Part shown: positions 31,865 through 44,425 of the stretch, piece after piece
Layout: every line of letters starts with the position of its first letter
Position numbering within the stretch: the first letter of the stretch is position 1
NCBI GenBank assembly: GCA_034620365.1
Contig: JAQGEQ010000225.1
Span: 434,001 to 498,000, forward strand
DNA length: 64,000 bases
Origin: Pegea sp. RAD2-039
Taxonomy: Eukaryota > Chordata > Thaliacea > Salpida > Salpidae
Reading direction: 5' to 3'
The notes under the pieces: generated by a model
What the model was told of the DNA's origin: nothing
The model's input: the letters and a program-made list of their open reading frames with translations, nothing else
Databases searched by the model: none
Position numbers and translations under genes: made by a program

Positions 31865-34800
31865 ATGTTAAAAAATGTTTTAAAATTTGGAAGAAGACGA
31901 AATGATATTCTTTCTAAAGTTTCTAGTCGATATTATGGAGCTGTAGACAACTTTAGAGCCGTTATATTTGATATGGGAGGTGTTGTCTTGCCTAGCCCTT
32001 TTCCAATGACAATTGGTTAGAATTATTTAATTTTTTAAATTGCTTTTTAGTCAAGAAAATAGTTTTAATGTTTTTCAACCTTAAATGAAAATATAAAACC
32101 TTGTTGGTTTTATAATATTATAAGTTTTTATTTGCTTTTTTTTTTGTTTATTGTTACTTTTAAAGTAATGGTAATTGTTCTTATAAGCATATAGTTGTAA
32201 GTTTTTTAATTATTTTGATGTTATTGAGTTTTAATAAGTTTATTTTTTAGTTTTTAAAAACCTTTTATTAAATGTATAAAATTATGAAATAATCACCTAT
32301 TTCCAGCAATAGATTAATTATTATTTTTAACTTGCAAAGAGTATGAGGCAGAGAAGAAGATACCAGCTGGTACTATTTGGAAAGCAATCAAATTTTATGG
32401 TAGCAAAGGTTCTTGGCCTAAACTTGAGATCGGAGAGTTAGATGCAGATGAATTTGGAATAGTGTTTAGTGAGGAATGTTCACAAGTAGTAAGTATCATT
32501 AACAGTTTTTTTTGAATTTTAACTTAAAATTTATCTTGATTTTATCTTTTTTTGTCTAACAACACCAAGTTTGAAAGAACTTGTTTTACTGATAACTCTT
32601 ATATTCAGTGGTTGTGGGGTGATTATAACTTGCTTTTTGCCAGCAAACGCAGTGAAGTATATAAAAAATATGTCCATATAATTACATCAACATCTACCAC
32701 CTCTTTTCAAATTTTGATTTAAATCAAAAAATAAATTATGATTCATGTAATTTCCTTGACAAGTGGTTGATAACAATACTCTTTTTAATTTATATTTCAT
32801 AAAATCATTATTAGTATATTGCTATTATTGTTAAATTTTATTTAATGAAATTAATTTCTTTTGAAATTGTAAATTAGTTAAAATTGAAGATATTTATTAA
32901 TATTTACGATAATAGTTTGTAGAAAATGAGTTGGTAGTTTTATTACCTCTTTCAAAATTACTACACGAGTTCAAACTTACCACAAGCCAAATTTGTTACA
33001 TGATAATAGTTAATAACAAGTGATATATGCCACTTTCTTCACTTATCTTTAAATTTTTGATTCACAATTTTTATACCTCTGCAGTATTTCTATTCTTTTT
33101 ATATCAATTACTAAATTGTGATACTTAAGACCTTTTTATTATCTTTCAGCTCATATAGCTGTAGAATTTGTCACTCGCAGCCATGCGTTGAATAAATCAA
33201 TCAACTTTAGATTATTAAAAGTTGTTTTTGATTTAATAGTGTGTCATTTGAAAATTATATCAAATCTTAAACTGTTCTTCTTGATTAGGCGGATCAACAA
33301 GTGGATGTTAGAGACTTCCTACCTTATCTAGAACAAGGAATGTCCAATCCAATCAAAGAAGTCTTAGAAGCAGTGAAATGTCTCAAACAGCAAGGATATA
33401 AAACAGCTCTTCTCACTAACAATTGGAAAAAATCAGACGGAAGCACCTTACTACCCTTCGATACCTCTGATTTCGACGTGGTAACTTAGATATCATCTTA
33501 TCCAACTTCAGTTTATGTCTTTGTGATTTTGTAGATCGTTGAGTCTGCGGTTGAAGGCATCAACAAACCAAGTCCTCCAATCTTTACTTTATGTCTTAAT
33601 AAATTAGGAGTTGGATCCCATGAAGCGATCTTTCTGGATGATATAACTTCAAATCTTCAGGCTGCAAAAAGTTCTGGAATCTTTTCTATTCAAGTAAAAT
33701 TCGTCGCTTATATCGAGTTAGATACAAGTGGTTTGTGTTTAGGTTGAAGATGTTTTTGTGGCTATTAATGAGCTAGAAGAAAGATTACAAGTGAAGCTAA
33801 CAGAAGAGAAAAGAGGAACTTTACCTGTCAGCAAGGAGATGCAAATTAACATGACGAATCTTAATAAATATTTTCAAGTAAATGAGTGAAAATTTAGTAA
33901 TCTAATTATCAAAATGTTTCTTGTAAAATTGTATAATTTGTAGCAACTCTTATAGAATCAATTAGAAACAAAAGTCGAACATGAAGCTGAAATCTTCCAA
34001 TATTCTCACTGTCCTTCAAATCCAACTTATCTCATCGATTTTGGTCCAAATCATAAAAATATTGTCCTAAGAACAAGTCATCATCGGTCCAAAAGATCCC
34101 ATGTAATTGCGCGAGAATACAGGTGATTTACCATCAGTATTTTGGTGTTGATGTTTCAATGACATTTTTATAGAGTCATGAACGCTGTCAGTAAATTTGG
34201 AGTTAAAATTCCGAAGCTAGTATCCTTATGTGAGGACTTAGATGTCATTGGAAGACCATTTTATCTTTCCGAGCAAGTCATTGGTAATATTTTGAAGGTA
34301 ATAGTTTAATGATTATTAGTTGAACTAATCACTCAATAATACGAGAAATAACCAACAAAATTAATTGTGCTTTAAATACTTTCACTTTAATTACAACTGA
34401 CTTTGAAATCTAAATAATCTCCGAGATCAAACACAGCTTGCTCAACACTTTTGATCTGTGTAAATCTTAAGATACCTCTTATGATAAAAACGATAAGATC
34501 ACAATCATAAGAGGTAGAAATAAACCTATCATCAAGTTTTGTGGAAATTTCAACCAGTAAAGAAAGATTATTCAAATTTTACCCACAAAATCTGTCAATT
34601 TTCAGGATACTTCATTGCCTGGAATGATGCCAAGGACAAGAACTACCATCTACAATGAGATGATCACTACTTTAAGCCAGATACACAACATCAATATATC
34701 AAGTGCTCAACTAGATGACTTCGGTAAAAAAGGTGAGATAATAAAATCATTTTTGATTCAATTTCTAATCTAATTTGAAAACCAGGAAATTTTATGAAAA

Positions 34801-35556
34801 AACAAATATCAACTTGGACACGTCAGTACAAGATGAATGAAACTAAATCAATACCTTACATGAATTTATTGATAAATTGGTTACCTGTACATATAGACAC
34901 ACAGGAAGCTACTACAATCATACATGGTGACTATCAGTAAGTTTCTAGTTTCTGATTTGCTTGTAAAACTACATCTTCTATATTCTAGACTGGAAAATCT
35001 GATTTTTGATTCAAAAACACAAAAACTTTCCGCTGTGTTAGATTGGGAACTTTCTACTTTAGGAAACCCTTTATTTGACTTAGCATCATGTTGCCTACCT
35101 CATTATATACCTAGAAAGTTCAGTTTTTTATCAGGTGAATTTTTAAATTAAAAACTGTAAATATTAAACAAAAATTCCAGGGTTACAGGGTTATAATCTT
35201 CAAGAACTTGGGATTCCTTCTGTTGATGAATTAATTGAAAAATATTCAAGTCTTAGAGGTGTTGATAGCATCAAGAACTTCAATTTCTATTTGGCTTTCT
35301 CTTTATTTAAGCTTGCCACTATTATGCAAAGTGTTTACAAGCAAACTTTACAAGGTTTGTATTCTAAAGTTTCAAATTATAAAATGTCTTTTAGCAAGAT
35401 CTTTCATTTGAATATATTTCAGAAAAAGAATTATCAAATACCAATAAGCTAGTTGAAGAACTGGCTGAAATTGGTTGGACTTTTGCCTCTAAAGAAGGTT
35501 TTAGAATATTTAATCAAACATTAGGAAGAGAAACAAGTCTACCTCCTCTTCAATAA
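31865..35556 (+). CDS. HAD-like plus aminoglycoside-phosphotransferase-like protein (ACAD10 N-terminal half type)
   Basis: Twelve phase-consistent exons: 31865-32015, 32340-32488, 33289-33480, 33535-33693, 33743-33877, 33956-34122, 34174-34297, 34606-34732, 34786-34936, 34989-35134, 35181-35354 and 35423-35556; 602 residues. The N-terminus (MLKNVLKFGRRRN) is basic and could target mitochondria. Residues about 30-230 are HAD-like: FDMGGVVLPSP, LLTNNWK, KPSPPIF and IFLDDITSNLQAA. The FDMGG motif keeps the nucleophile aspartate but lacks the usual second aspartate. Residues about 265-560 are a kinase-like fold with HGDYQLEN (448-455) and DWE (470-472), so catalytic and metal ligands are present. 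The match is to ACAD10/ACAD11, but the stop falls where the dehydrogenase half would begin. Substrate unknown; ACAD11-type kinases act on 4-hydroxy fatty acyl chains. Confidence 0.9.
32990..33215 (+). repeat. Short interspersed repeat, family 2, in intron 2 of the HAD/kinase gene
   Basis: Second copy of the unit seen at 12700-12945, sharing CCTCTGCAGTATTTCTATTC, ATCAATTACTAAATT and AGCTGTAGAATTTGTCACTC, and ending at TTGAATAAATCAATC. Confidence 0.75.
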
Positions 35557-37030
35557 TCTCAAACTAAATCATTTCTTTAAATCTTTAACAAATTCATTGA
35601 AACTTTGTAAATATATTTCTCAAATTAACAAGGTTGTCAGACTTGCAGACAGATTTTGTTAGCTTATATCAACTTGTTTTTCAAGATCATTGATAATCTT
35701 TCATTTGCTCTTCTATTTCATTCCGATTCATCTAGAAGTAATTTTTGGGGGGTTACCCTGATTCACTACCCTCTACTTCATTTACTAGTAACCAAATCAT
35801 CAAAGACTTCTGTTGAGATTTGGTTTTTCTCTTTTTTTTTCATATTTATTCTTATTCCGGGTCTACATAGCTTCAGCTTGGTCAAAGATGTTGTATTCTA
35901 ACAAGATATTAAGAGGTTGATTTAATTAGTTTATAGGAACTAAAGGAAAACTACCATTGAATGTAGACTTTCCAAATATCCTTTTTTTAATTCAAAATTA
36001 ATTTAATTTATAAAAGTTTTCTGGAAAAACAAGTTTAGGCAAATGTATATATTTTTAAGCTAGGTGAGTTGTTTTGCGGGCAAATTTACGGTTATATAAT
36101 TTTACAGTTTTTCTTCACACTTAATCAAAAATTCATTTAAAAAATGACTTTTATGGCGTTTGTAAGAATTGGCTTTTCCTACTTGGCGAGCTTCTTGTTT
36201 TTTTTAGATTTAAAAAGTCAATAAAAAAATTTCAACATTTCATCACAAAAAATTAATGATACTTTCAGAAGAATAATCTTAAAACTTTCAACACAACTAA
36301 CTTAGAAGCTCAAACAAAAGAGAAAGTTGTTTAAAATGCTGATAATTGTTTTTAATCTGTGTAAATTTACTCTAGTCTCTACAAATAAGTCGAAGGAATA
36401 GACGATGATGAAGAGACAAAAATTATTTTATAATGTCTAAAGTAACTTTCACAACAAACATCATTTAATTGTTTCCAGTTAAGATTTTAGTTTTTTTTTT
36501 TTTATAAATTCACTTTAGCAGCTTTTTTGTATCAGCTAATACACAACTATAAAACCATCGATAAAATATTAAAAAATCTCATTATTACACATCAATTAAA
36601 ACTGCTTAAAAGCAACAACTTTATAGTTATTATTTATAAGAGAATAAATAAAAGCTAAATACTTATATAAGATTTATCTTAATTCTAAACTTTTTATTTT
36701 TCCGATTTGTTTGAATGAAGTCAGAATTTAGTGAACAGATTTCAAAGCTGTTTTTGAAAAAGTCTTTAATAAACTCTAGCCTTAAGGTACCACTAAAAAT
36801 AGTTTTTCTCAAAATTAAACTATTTCAATTTCTTGTCTGAATTAATATTTTTGTTTGAATAAAATCAAAAAGTCTTACAACGAAAATTTGTGAATACAGT
36901 TTTATTCATAAAAATTTATTTACTTTCTATTTTACCATCAAACATAAGACGAGCAAAACATAAATTCCAACAACTTATCTCAGATAAAAATTCACTAACA
37001 GCTAGCAACCCTGTTTACAAATTTGTATTT
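35557..37030. other. Intergenic stretch after the HAD/kinase gene
   Basis: AT-rich. The frame at 35656-35901 has no family resemblance and sits in the likely 3' flank. No acyl-CoA dehydrogenase exons are visible here on either strand. Confidence 0.5.
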
Positions 37031-37074
37031 TCAGCTTAAAATTAACTGCAACAATAAAACTGGGCTATAATCCT

Positions 37075-37200
37075 GGTTTAGGTTTGAGTTGGTGGACGAT
37101 CTGCTGACTTGGGGTTGACGGGAAAGTTCTGCTTAATTCGATTTAGTTACTTCTAACTATAAGTTGAATTTGTAACTCGCAGTCATTAATAAATAGAAAA
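37075..37200 (+). repeat. Possible degenerate short repeat, family 2
   Basis: Contains GTTGAATTTGTAACTCGCAG followed by TCATTAATAAA, resembling the end of the family at 12700 and 32990. The 5' half does not align by eye. Confidence 0.35.
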
Positions 37201-37474
37201 GCCACGAGTAAAAAGTTGCTTTCAAGAAATAGTTGTTTTTATCAAACTGTATCTTTCAAATTTTCTTCCAAAAAGAAGCTATTTGTGATATAAAGACTTC
37301 TAGAATAAACTGAAATTATAAATCTTCTTCTAACTAATCTAATTTTCTAAAACTTAAATAGTTTACAAAATCAATATTTTGACTTTATATTTATTTTCAC
37401 GAGATATCAAATACATCTTTGATTAGCATATTATCATTATATTATTATAATATAAATTATCATTTTAAGAAAAT

Positions 37475-37903
37475 CTAATCGTCTTTAGATTCTCGGATAA
37501 AATCTTCGATGCATTCTCCTGGATAAGCAATTTCCATTTTCTCATCTTCTGAAAGACTATAGAAAGAATTTTTTTTAATATTTGGAAACCCTCAACCGGT
37601 ATTGACATCAAACTTACTTGCAGTTAGTCGCTTTGAAAACGCATTCACTTGCGAAAGTTGTTCCTGTATTGCTACAAACTGGATCCCAAATAAAGGTACA
37701 AGCCTGATACCTAAAACAATGTATAACAAATTTAGGTTTTAAGGACAAGTAGGTTTTTAATAATCATAACTTTATCATTTTACGTTTTTTGATTGGCAAC
37801 ATTAGACTTACTGAGCGCATTCGGGTTTTATTTCATTGAAATCACTGTCAGCAGATGCTAATAGAAAAAAGGCAGCAGTCAGGAAAACTGAAAAGAACTT
37901 CAT
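37475..37903 (-). CDS. Secreted Kazal-type protease inhibitor, 88 residues
   Basis: Three exons on the minus strand: 37812-37903, 37618-37710 and 37475-37557 minus one base (end at 37556); they join in phase 2 and give 88 residues. The protein starts with a signal peptide (MKFFSVFLTAAFFLLASA). One domain follows with CAQYQACTFIWDPVC, TGTTFASEC, FKATNC and PGEC. The spacing (C-x5-C-x7-C-x10-C-x6-C-x15-C) is that of follistatin/agrin-like Kazal domains, which insert a loop into serine proteases. The P1 residue, usually two after the second cysteine, would be phenylalanine here, hinting at chymotrypsin-like targets; that is inference. An acidic tail follows. Short exons hide it from simple reading-frame scans. 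Confidence 0.85.
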
Positions 37904-37909
37904 GTCTCA

Positions 37910-39640
37910 CCAATTAAAATCTAAAAAATAAAATTTAAACAATATTTATAATAAATATTTGAAAATAAACTTTTTAATTTTCAACTATCATCAGTTTTTT
38001 GACTACTACTGAATACTAGCAAAAGTTAGTCGGAAACATCACTGACTTTTTTACAATCTAATTCTAGATTGAATAATTGTTTGGTTCTTATACACTCGTG
38101 TTTGCGTAACTTGTTTTCGAAACTTGCCTTCTGGGCAATAAACTAAATTTGATGAAATATCAAGGAATTATGTTTTAAGATTTGATTGCAGATAAAAACT
38201 TTTGCAAAATGATTGCTGCAATAGGCAACTTCTAAAGAAGATTTTCATATGTTTAATAATAATTTAACCTTATACTTAATTGTTTAAGTTTTTTGTGTGC
38301 CATCTGAAAAAAATTATTCTAACTAAACATCCAGCTTGTTTTATTTTATACATTCAAAGTAAAAATTTGCAGATATTAGAAAAACAGTTTTGTAATCATT
38401 TGTTTTAAAAATATGTCAGTTTTAATGTAATATTTTTTACTCTAACATTATTTACTTTACCAATCACAATTTTGCTCATATCATATCGTGTTTTATTATT
38501 TAATTATTGTATTAAGTTCTTATATAACTCCAGAAGGCGCTCTCTACTATACAAACTGAAGGATAGAGAAGGAAAATCAAGAAGTTTTAAAAACTAGTTA
38601 TTTTGCATTTCACTGTGTTTTGTTTTTAATAATTTTTCTGGATTTCAACCATCATGGCTTTTATTTATTATTATTAAAGTAATAATTTTTTGCAAAGTTT
38701 CTGCAATCAAATCATACATTGCGGTTCGTTTTCAAAAAATTATTACTGTCAAGTTTTACCATGGTTAAAATTTAATTTTGCAAAACGCTGCATTTTTCAA
38801 AATTAATCTTATAATTTGTTATGTAACAAATGCTGAGGTTGATTATTAGTGATTTACCTCTCAAGTGGTTCTATGAACAAATGATTTTTTTTTTCAATTT
38901 TTGTATTTTTATTTCAAACAAAATTTTGTTGACAAAATATTTTTTAAGTTATATCAAAAATCATTTGAAAATTAATAAAAATTTTTATATCGACAATTAT
39001 AATGTTTAATTTGCAACGGTTTTATTGAATTTTATAAAATTAATTTGTGTCATTCAAAAATGCTATATAAAATATTAAAATTTAATTAATTAATTATAAA
39101 AAATGATTTCTTATAATTACAAAATATAAAAACAAAATTTGTAAAATTTCAAATTATTTGTTGTACAAATTATAAGAAGATTATTTATCTGAAAAAAATT
39201 TATTCAAATAAAATTTTGTTTTCATAAAATAAATACTTGTAGTAATTATAAAAAAAACTCATAATCGTTGTGTTCTTAAAACTTTTATTATAAGTTTTTT
39301 AGTAGCGCGTAAAGATATTTAAATAAAAACTTTTTATAACTAATAAAATCAAATAGTTTACATGATGTATCAATTTTTTTTTATAATTGTATTTTATTTA
39401 TTTTCAGTCCTATACTTTTAATTTTTATTTATAAGCAAGGACACACATTTTAAATTAAAATATTGATAACAAAACAAATAGATTTCTTTAAAATCTCCTA
39501 ATAATGTTTTTATTGGATCAAACAACAATTTTCAAAGTTAACATTTGTAATTTTACGTAAATAAACAAAAATATTTATTTAGGTATATCTAATTTTTGTA
39601 TATAGGTATTTTAAATAGTTTGTAATCACATTTAAAAGAA
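37910..39640. other. AT-rich intergenic stretch
   Basis: Long A- and T-runs, no gene or repeat that I can support. Confidence 0.5.
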
Positions 39641-39649
39641 TTTACTTTA

Positions 39650-39972
39650 AGTGTTACGAATTTCTACAAAAAGTTCATAAAAAACCCGGGTACAAGAGTC
39701 TTGTTAGTCTAGCTAATGACAACACTTCTAGAAGACGCAAAACTCCGAATTTAAAACCGAAGTTTGAGCTTCGTAGACAGCTTGTCACTGTACTCAGTAC
39801 CGTTCTGGCAACTCCTGAGACGCCAGCTGGGCCGCATCAGTCCGTCTCTTCCGCTGCATACCTTGTTGGCGTGGAATCCTGCTGCATGGACAACAACTTG
39901 ATCTTCATAATTTCTGTCCTGACTTACAGCTTGGCCGTTTTTGCTTTAAGCAGGCCCCAAAAAATTAGGAAT
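39650..39972 (+). repeat. tRNA-derived SINE, 5'-truncated copy
   Basis: Shares its body with the element at 55960-56302: CGTAGACAGCTTGTCACTGT, GAGACGCCAGCTG, CATCAGTCCGTCTCTTCCGC and TGTTGGCGTGGAATCCTGCT, ending at AAGCAGGCC followed by an A-rich end. The tRNA-like head is missing, as expected of 5'-truncated retroposed copies. It is far richer in GC than its surroundings. Confidence 0.85.
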
Positions 39973-41150
39973 AAGTCTGAAATGATATTCATCTTGCTTC
40001 AATTTTTTACATTTAAATCAGATCGTATTTTTGGAAGATAAGATTTCTAAAAAGCAGCAGGAAACGTTAAAGTTAAGGATGCTCAAGACATAATTATAAA
40101 CTGCTTATGATAGATATATAATAGATATAAAAGATAAAATGATATTTTATACTTTTATTGGCAGATATCATTAGTTTAAACACAAAATATTTTAAGTCAG
40201 TGTCATAAACAACATTTTAATTCTTAGATCTTTGAAACTACTGATAAAGAGGTTTGGTTGATGCCAGTTTTAAATTATAGTTGGATTCAGACAGTTAAAC
40301 AGCATATTTGTGAAAACTTAAGAATGTTAATCAATTGTCGTTTAGCTTGCTGAAGTTCAAACTAAATCAAATCAATATTGTTGTTTGTTATCGATTCCGC
40401 TATAAGCATTAAAAAGGTTCAATTGATAATACTTTAAATCTTTATAAAATTTAGGTGTTTTGCTACCAAGAACTATGTTAACTCAGTAGACTGTTTATAA
40501 TTATTAAAATATAACGCTGGAAAATATACTAAAAATTAAGTAAAACTATCTCTACGCTGTAATGATTCTTCTAAAACATTAAATGCGAATAATTTTAGAG
40601 AAAAAATGTTTATATCTTAAAACTATTAACCAACAAGTTATAGAATTGCAATCAATAAGAAAATAGCGTTTGGCTCTAATTTCATTAACAGATATTTTAG
40701 AAGAAATCTACTCACAGATAAAGTTTTTTTTTATAATAAACGCAGTAGATGAGCAAATACTCGATATATTCATTTGTTAGTTTAGATGTTAGTATTCTGT
40801 TTTAAAATAGTTATGATTCTTTAAGTGTAAATCTTTGTACTGCATCATCTTAAAAAGAGTCATAAAGAAAATCTAATTATAGTTTGTCTTTATAAAAATC
40901 ATTAGTGACTTATACTGGTAATAATCTATATTAAGAATTAATTAGGAGTTATGACTCCTCTAATAGTAAAAATCAAAATCAATTTATTAATTTTTTTATA
41001 GAATAAAGTGTTATTGAATCAGTTACAGCAAAAACGGCTGTTAAAAAAATAATTTTGAAATATCCCGAATAAATATAAGGAAAAATTGCATAAATATTTT
41101 TTATAAAAATTTTATTTATTTTCCCGAAACTTCTACGCTAATTTAGGCGC
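39973..41150. other. AT-rich intergenic stretch upstream of the TFAP4 gene
   Basis: No gene or repeat seen. Confidence 0.5.
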
Positions 41151-41205
41151 TTTTTAGCATTTGGTCAATGAAACTTGTAGTGGGGAGTGGCCCAGACGAT
41201 TACTT

Positions 41206-41221
41206 ACTGCGCATGCGCAGT
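41206..41221. promoter_or_regulatory. NRF1-type palindrome in the TFAP4 promoter region
   Basis: ACTGCGCATGCGCAGT is a perfect 16-base palindrome containing the full NRF1 consensus TGCGCATGCGCA. It lies about 590 bases before the chosen ATG in the only GC-rich patch of the region. A 5' UTR intron ending at the AG at 41782-41783 would place the site close to the transcription start. Confidence 0.6.
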
Positions 41222-41237
41222 TCTAGCACAAATTTTT

Positions 41238-41305
41238 CAGCTGTTTTAACTGTTACTACAATGACGTATTATTGTTTTCCTACACCTTCTTAGACGTCAG
41301 CTGAC
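41238..41305. promoter_or_regulatory. Two CAGCTG E-boxes (AP-4 type) upstream of the TFAP4 gene
   Basis: CAGCTG at 41238-41243 (in TTTCAGCTGTTT) and at 41298-41303 (in the palindrome GTCAGCTGAC). AP-4 binds CAGCTG, so these could mediate autoregulation. A CRE-like TGACGT lies between them. Confidence 0.4.
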
Positions 41306-41809
41306 TTGTCTTGGTGGTTAATATTCATACGCGCCATGTACGAATATTGCTTTTACTTAAAAAATACTAAATTAATTGCTGTAATTATTTTTGTTATATT
41401 ATTTAGTTACATTTTTACTTCTGTTTATTTTGATTATTATTTTTTAAGCGAAGTATTTTTGACTAGTTTTTTTTCAAGATTTTTTCGCGCCATTAACAGT
41501 GGAAACCTCCAAATAATAGATAGCATGCTTTGGCCTACTAGTATCTGGCATGGCTTTTATTTTTTATTCTTTTTACTTATTAACTAATTAGTTATTTAAA
41601 ATCATTTTATTTAAATATTAGAATTTGTTTGTTTGAAAGTTTGTACTTGATATAATTTTATTTTTTTGCTGCTACTATTTCAAAATAAAGCTTTTTAATT
41701 GGTTCATTTATATTCTATAATTATGAAGATTACAATTTTTAGCATTTTCTATGAGATCTTATTTTTTAATTCTTTTTTTTCAGTATGTATTTATTTTTTT
41801 AAACTAAAA

Positions 41810-44425
41810 ATGATCAGTATGGTGATGAAAGCTCAACACAACAGATTATCTCAAATCCCAGAAGATCAGGATGATCTAACAGATAAAAAAGTCTCTTTAA
41901 ATCATCTTGAGAAAAGGAAAATAGCTAATTCTAATGAACGTCGTAGAATGCAAAATATAAATGCAGGATTTGAATCTCTTAGAACTTGTATGTCTTTACC
42001 AGATGGTCAAAAGTATAGTAAAGTAAGCTGACAAAAGTTTAAGTTTTTATCATCAATATTTTTTACAATAAAAGTATTTTTTTTTACTTCACATAAATTT
42101 ATTTTATTTACAAAACTCATTTTCGTGATATTATAATAATTTTTATTGTTTATTTAGTATTTTTTTGTAATTAATTTATATTTAAATGTTATAGTTTTAA
42201 TAATTTAATTATAATTATAGTAATTAGTTCTAAATTAATATTTTTAATTATATATATTTAAATTAACTTTTATCTAACTCAAATTTTTGGTTGCCTTTTT
42301 AAAATTTGTTAGAATCTATTATTATTTATTGGGAATTTTCTATAGGCTACTATTTTACAAATGGCTTCACAGTCTCTTTCTGCACTTCAAACTGCAAATA
42401 AAGAATTAAATACTCAATTAAAACAATTATATCTTGCCAAAGTGAATTGTAGTTGTAATGCATTTAATGCAATTGATAAAATGAAGGCAGTTGAGAAGGT
42501 ATTTTATGATTTTTTATCAGATTTTTTGTGTTTATGATCAAAAATTTGATTTTTTAAAAATCTTTAGTGGCATGAAAGTCATGACGAAGGAATTGGGAGC
42601 CCAAGAGATGATGATGTTGAAGACATCAGTCGTTTTGATATAGTTCAATCTAAAAGTAGATCTGATGAAAAAGTAATTTATTAAACACTAATTTCAAATC
42701 ACCATTTCTTAATTTGATTTAGTACGAGCCAGAATTTGAATTTTTATCAAATTAGCACCTTAACTTGTAAAAACTCCTCGGCCAACAAAATCTTGTGTTT
42801 TTCAGTGATATTTCAAGAAAAATATAATTATTATAAATATCTTTACTAGACTCAAACATATTTATTAATATCATTCAATAAATTGTTATTTTTTCAGCTT
42901 GTTCTTCCCAAGAAATTTGTAGTTTCAAATTTCACCAGCAAAAAGTATCTGAAAGGTTTTCCAAACATGACCAGTCTTAAATCAATAATCTCACCAAAGA
43001 ATCGACACTCTGAGCAGCAAGTCAAGAAGTTGACGACCTGTAATTCTGGCATCATTATCCGCCGCCCCAATATTCGTGTACCTAGAATGGTTTCAATTCA
43101 AGGGGTATGTGAATTAAAAATTGAATATTTCACATTTTTATCTTTGAAATTATTTCCAGTCTCAACCTTCTTTACCACACGTGATTATCACTGGAAAGCA
43201 ACCACCATCTTCATCATTAAAATCAGATAGAAATAAACCAGTTACTTCCAATAAACCTCAGTGTATCACTTTAGTTACAAATGGAGTCAAGGATAAGTCC
43301 TTACATCGTGTCCCTGTAATTCACTTTTAATTTGCACAAGATGCTTTTATTGATTCAATATTTTACAGAAAATTGTTGATAGAGTTGAATCAGTTTGTCG
43401 CCAGCCTTTAAAGAAACGTTTATCTGATAATTCTATACAAGAATCAAACCAAACTGTTCATAAATATCAGAAGGTATTAAAGTGAATAAAAAAAAAACCT
43501 GTTTTTATCTCAAACTTTTTTAGATGAATCCGGAAATAGATGGTCAAATACCAAAGAATATGGTTACATCTAGCTTACCATTAAAAGTATGCGAAAGTAC
43601 CAGTCCAGCAACCAGTAAACAACCATCTACAATACCTCACAAGCCACAGATAATATCTAGAGATGTAGCAACTATTCCTAACCAGATTCAATACCACAAT
43701 CTACCAAATACCTTCCTCTATAAGACAGTAGCAAGTCAAACTGGTAAAAACATCGAACCAGCCAACCAAACCAACGTTCAATATAAACCAGCTATCAACC
43801 ACAACGTACCAACCCCTAAAAATGCAGAACCAACCACAAACCCGCTTGAATTGCCAACTTGTAGAGATAAATGTGAACCTCATCTACGACCTGAAATTAC
43901 TCTTAATCAACTCAACTCCCCAACCTATGAGTCGCGCGACAGGTTGTCCCTAGCAACCAGTAATGATATGGTTGTTTTCAATGACGATGGTTCATCTAAA
44001 CCAACTTCAAACCAAGCACAATCCTCACCACTTGCTAAACAACCTCAACAAGCGCCACCTACTAAGGTAACTTACATCTCATTGCTTCATCATCTTCTAT
44101 AATCTTCTCTTCTATAATCTTCTCATATTCTATAATCTAAGGTCGATAAAGAACCTTGTAATGAGCAAGATCAGTCGATGATCAATCATGTGGAGGTTGT
44201 GCTTCAACCGGATTGTGCGGATGTGACTCCGCCTTCGAGGTCGCCGAATTTCGGCAACAACTATTTAGAAACAATTTTAATGGTAAGCTAATATGTTTGA
44301 TTCCAGCATTTGAAAATGAAATATTTCAGGCTATTGATCGTTTAGAGAAGCAAGAGGTTGCTACAACTGATAACTCAGAGTCTTTAGATCAATTAAAACC
44401 TCCTTCTAATCATAAAGATCTTTAA
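41810..44425 (+). CDS. TFAP4: AP-4-type bHLH transcription factor
   Basis: Nine exons, all joined in phase 0: 41810-42022, 42346-42498, 42568-42672, 42898-43104, 43160-43315, 43369-43473, 43524-44066, 44142-44282 and 44330-44425; 572 residues. The basic-helix-loop-helix at residues about 35-90 reads KRKIANSNERRRMQNINAGF then ATILQMASQSLSALQ, very close to vertebrate AP-4. NERRR (42-46) would contact the E-box. Further orthologue marks are DEGIGSP after the leucine-rich helix and, near the C-terminus, NYLETILMAIDRLEKQE, matching the vertebrate NLDTIVQAIQHIEG strip. Between them lies a long serine/proline/threonine/asparagine-rich region longer than in vertebrates. The ATG at 41810 was chosen because it is the first in frame after a good acceptor at 41783; 41819 is the alternative. 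Confidence 0.92.

Noticed and set aside
35656-35901. Reading frame after the HAD/kinase gene that could have been a continuing exon
   Set aside because: The preceding exon ends in a stop and this frame bears no resemblance to the acyl-CoA dehydrogenase or kinase parts.
41306-41587. 93-codon hydrophobic reading frame upstream of the TFAP4 gene
   Set aside because: Does not begin with ATG and lies in the probable 5' UTR or intron; the hydrophobicity follows from T-rich sequence.
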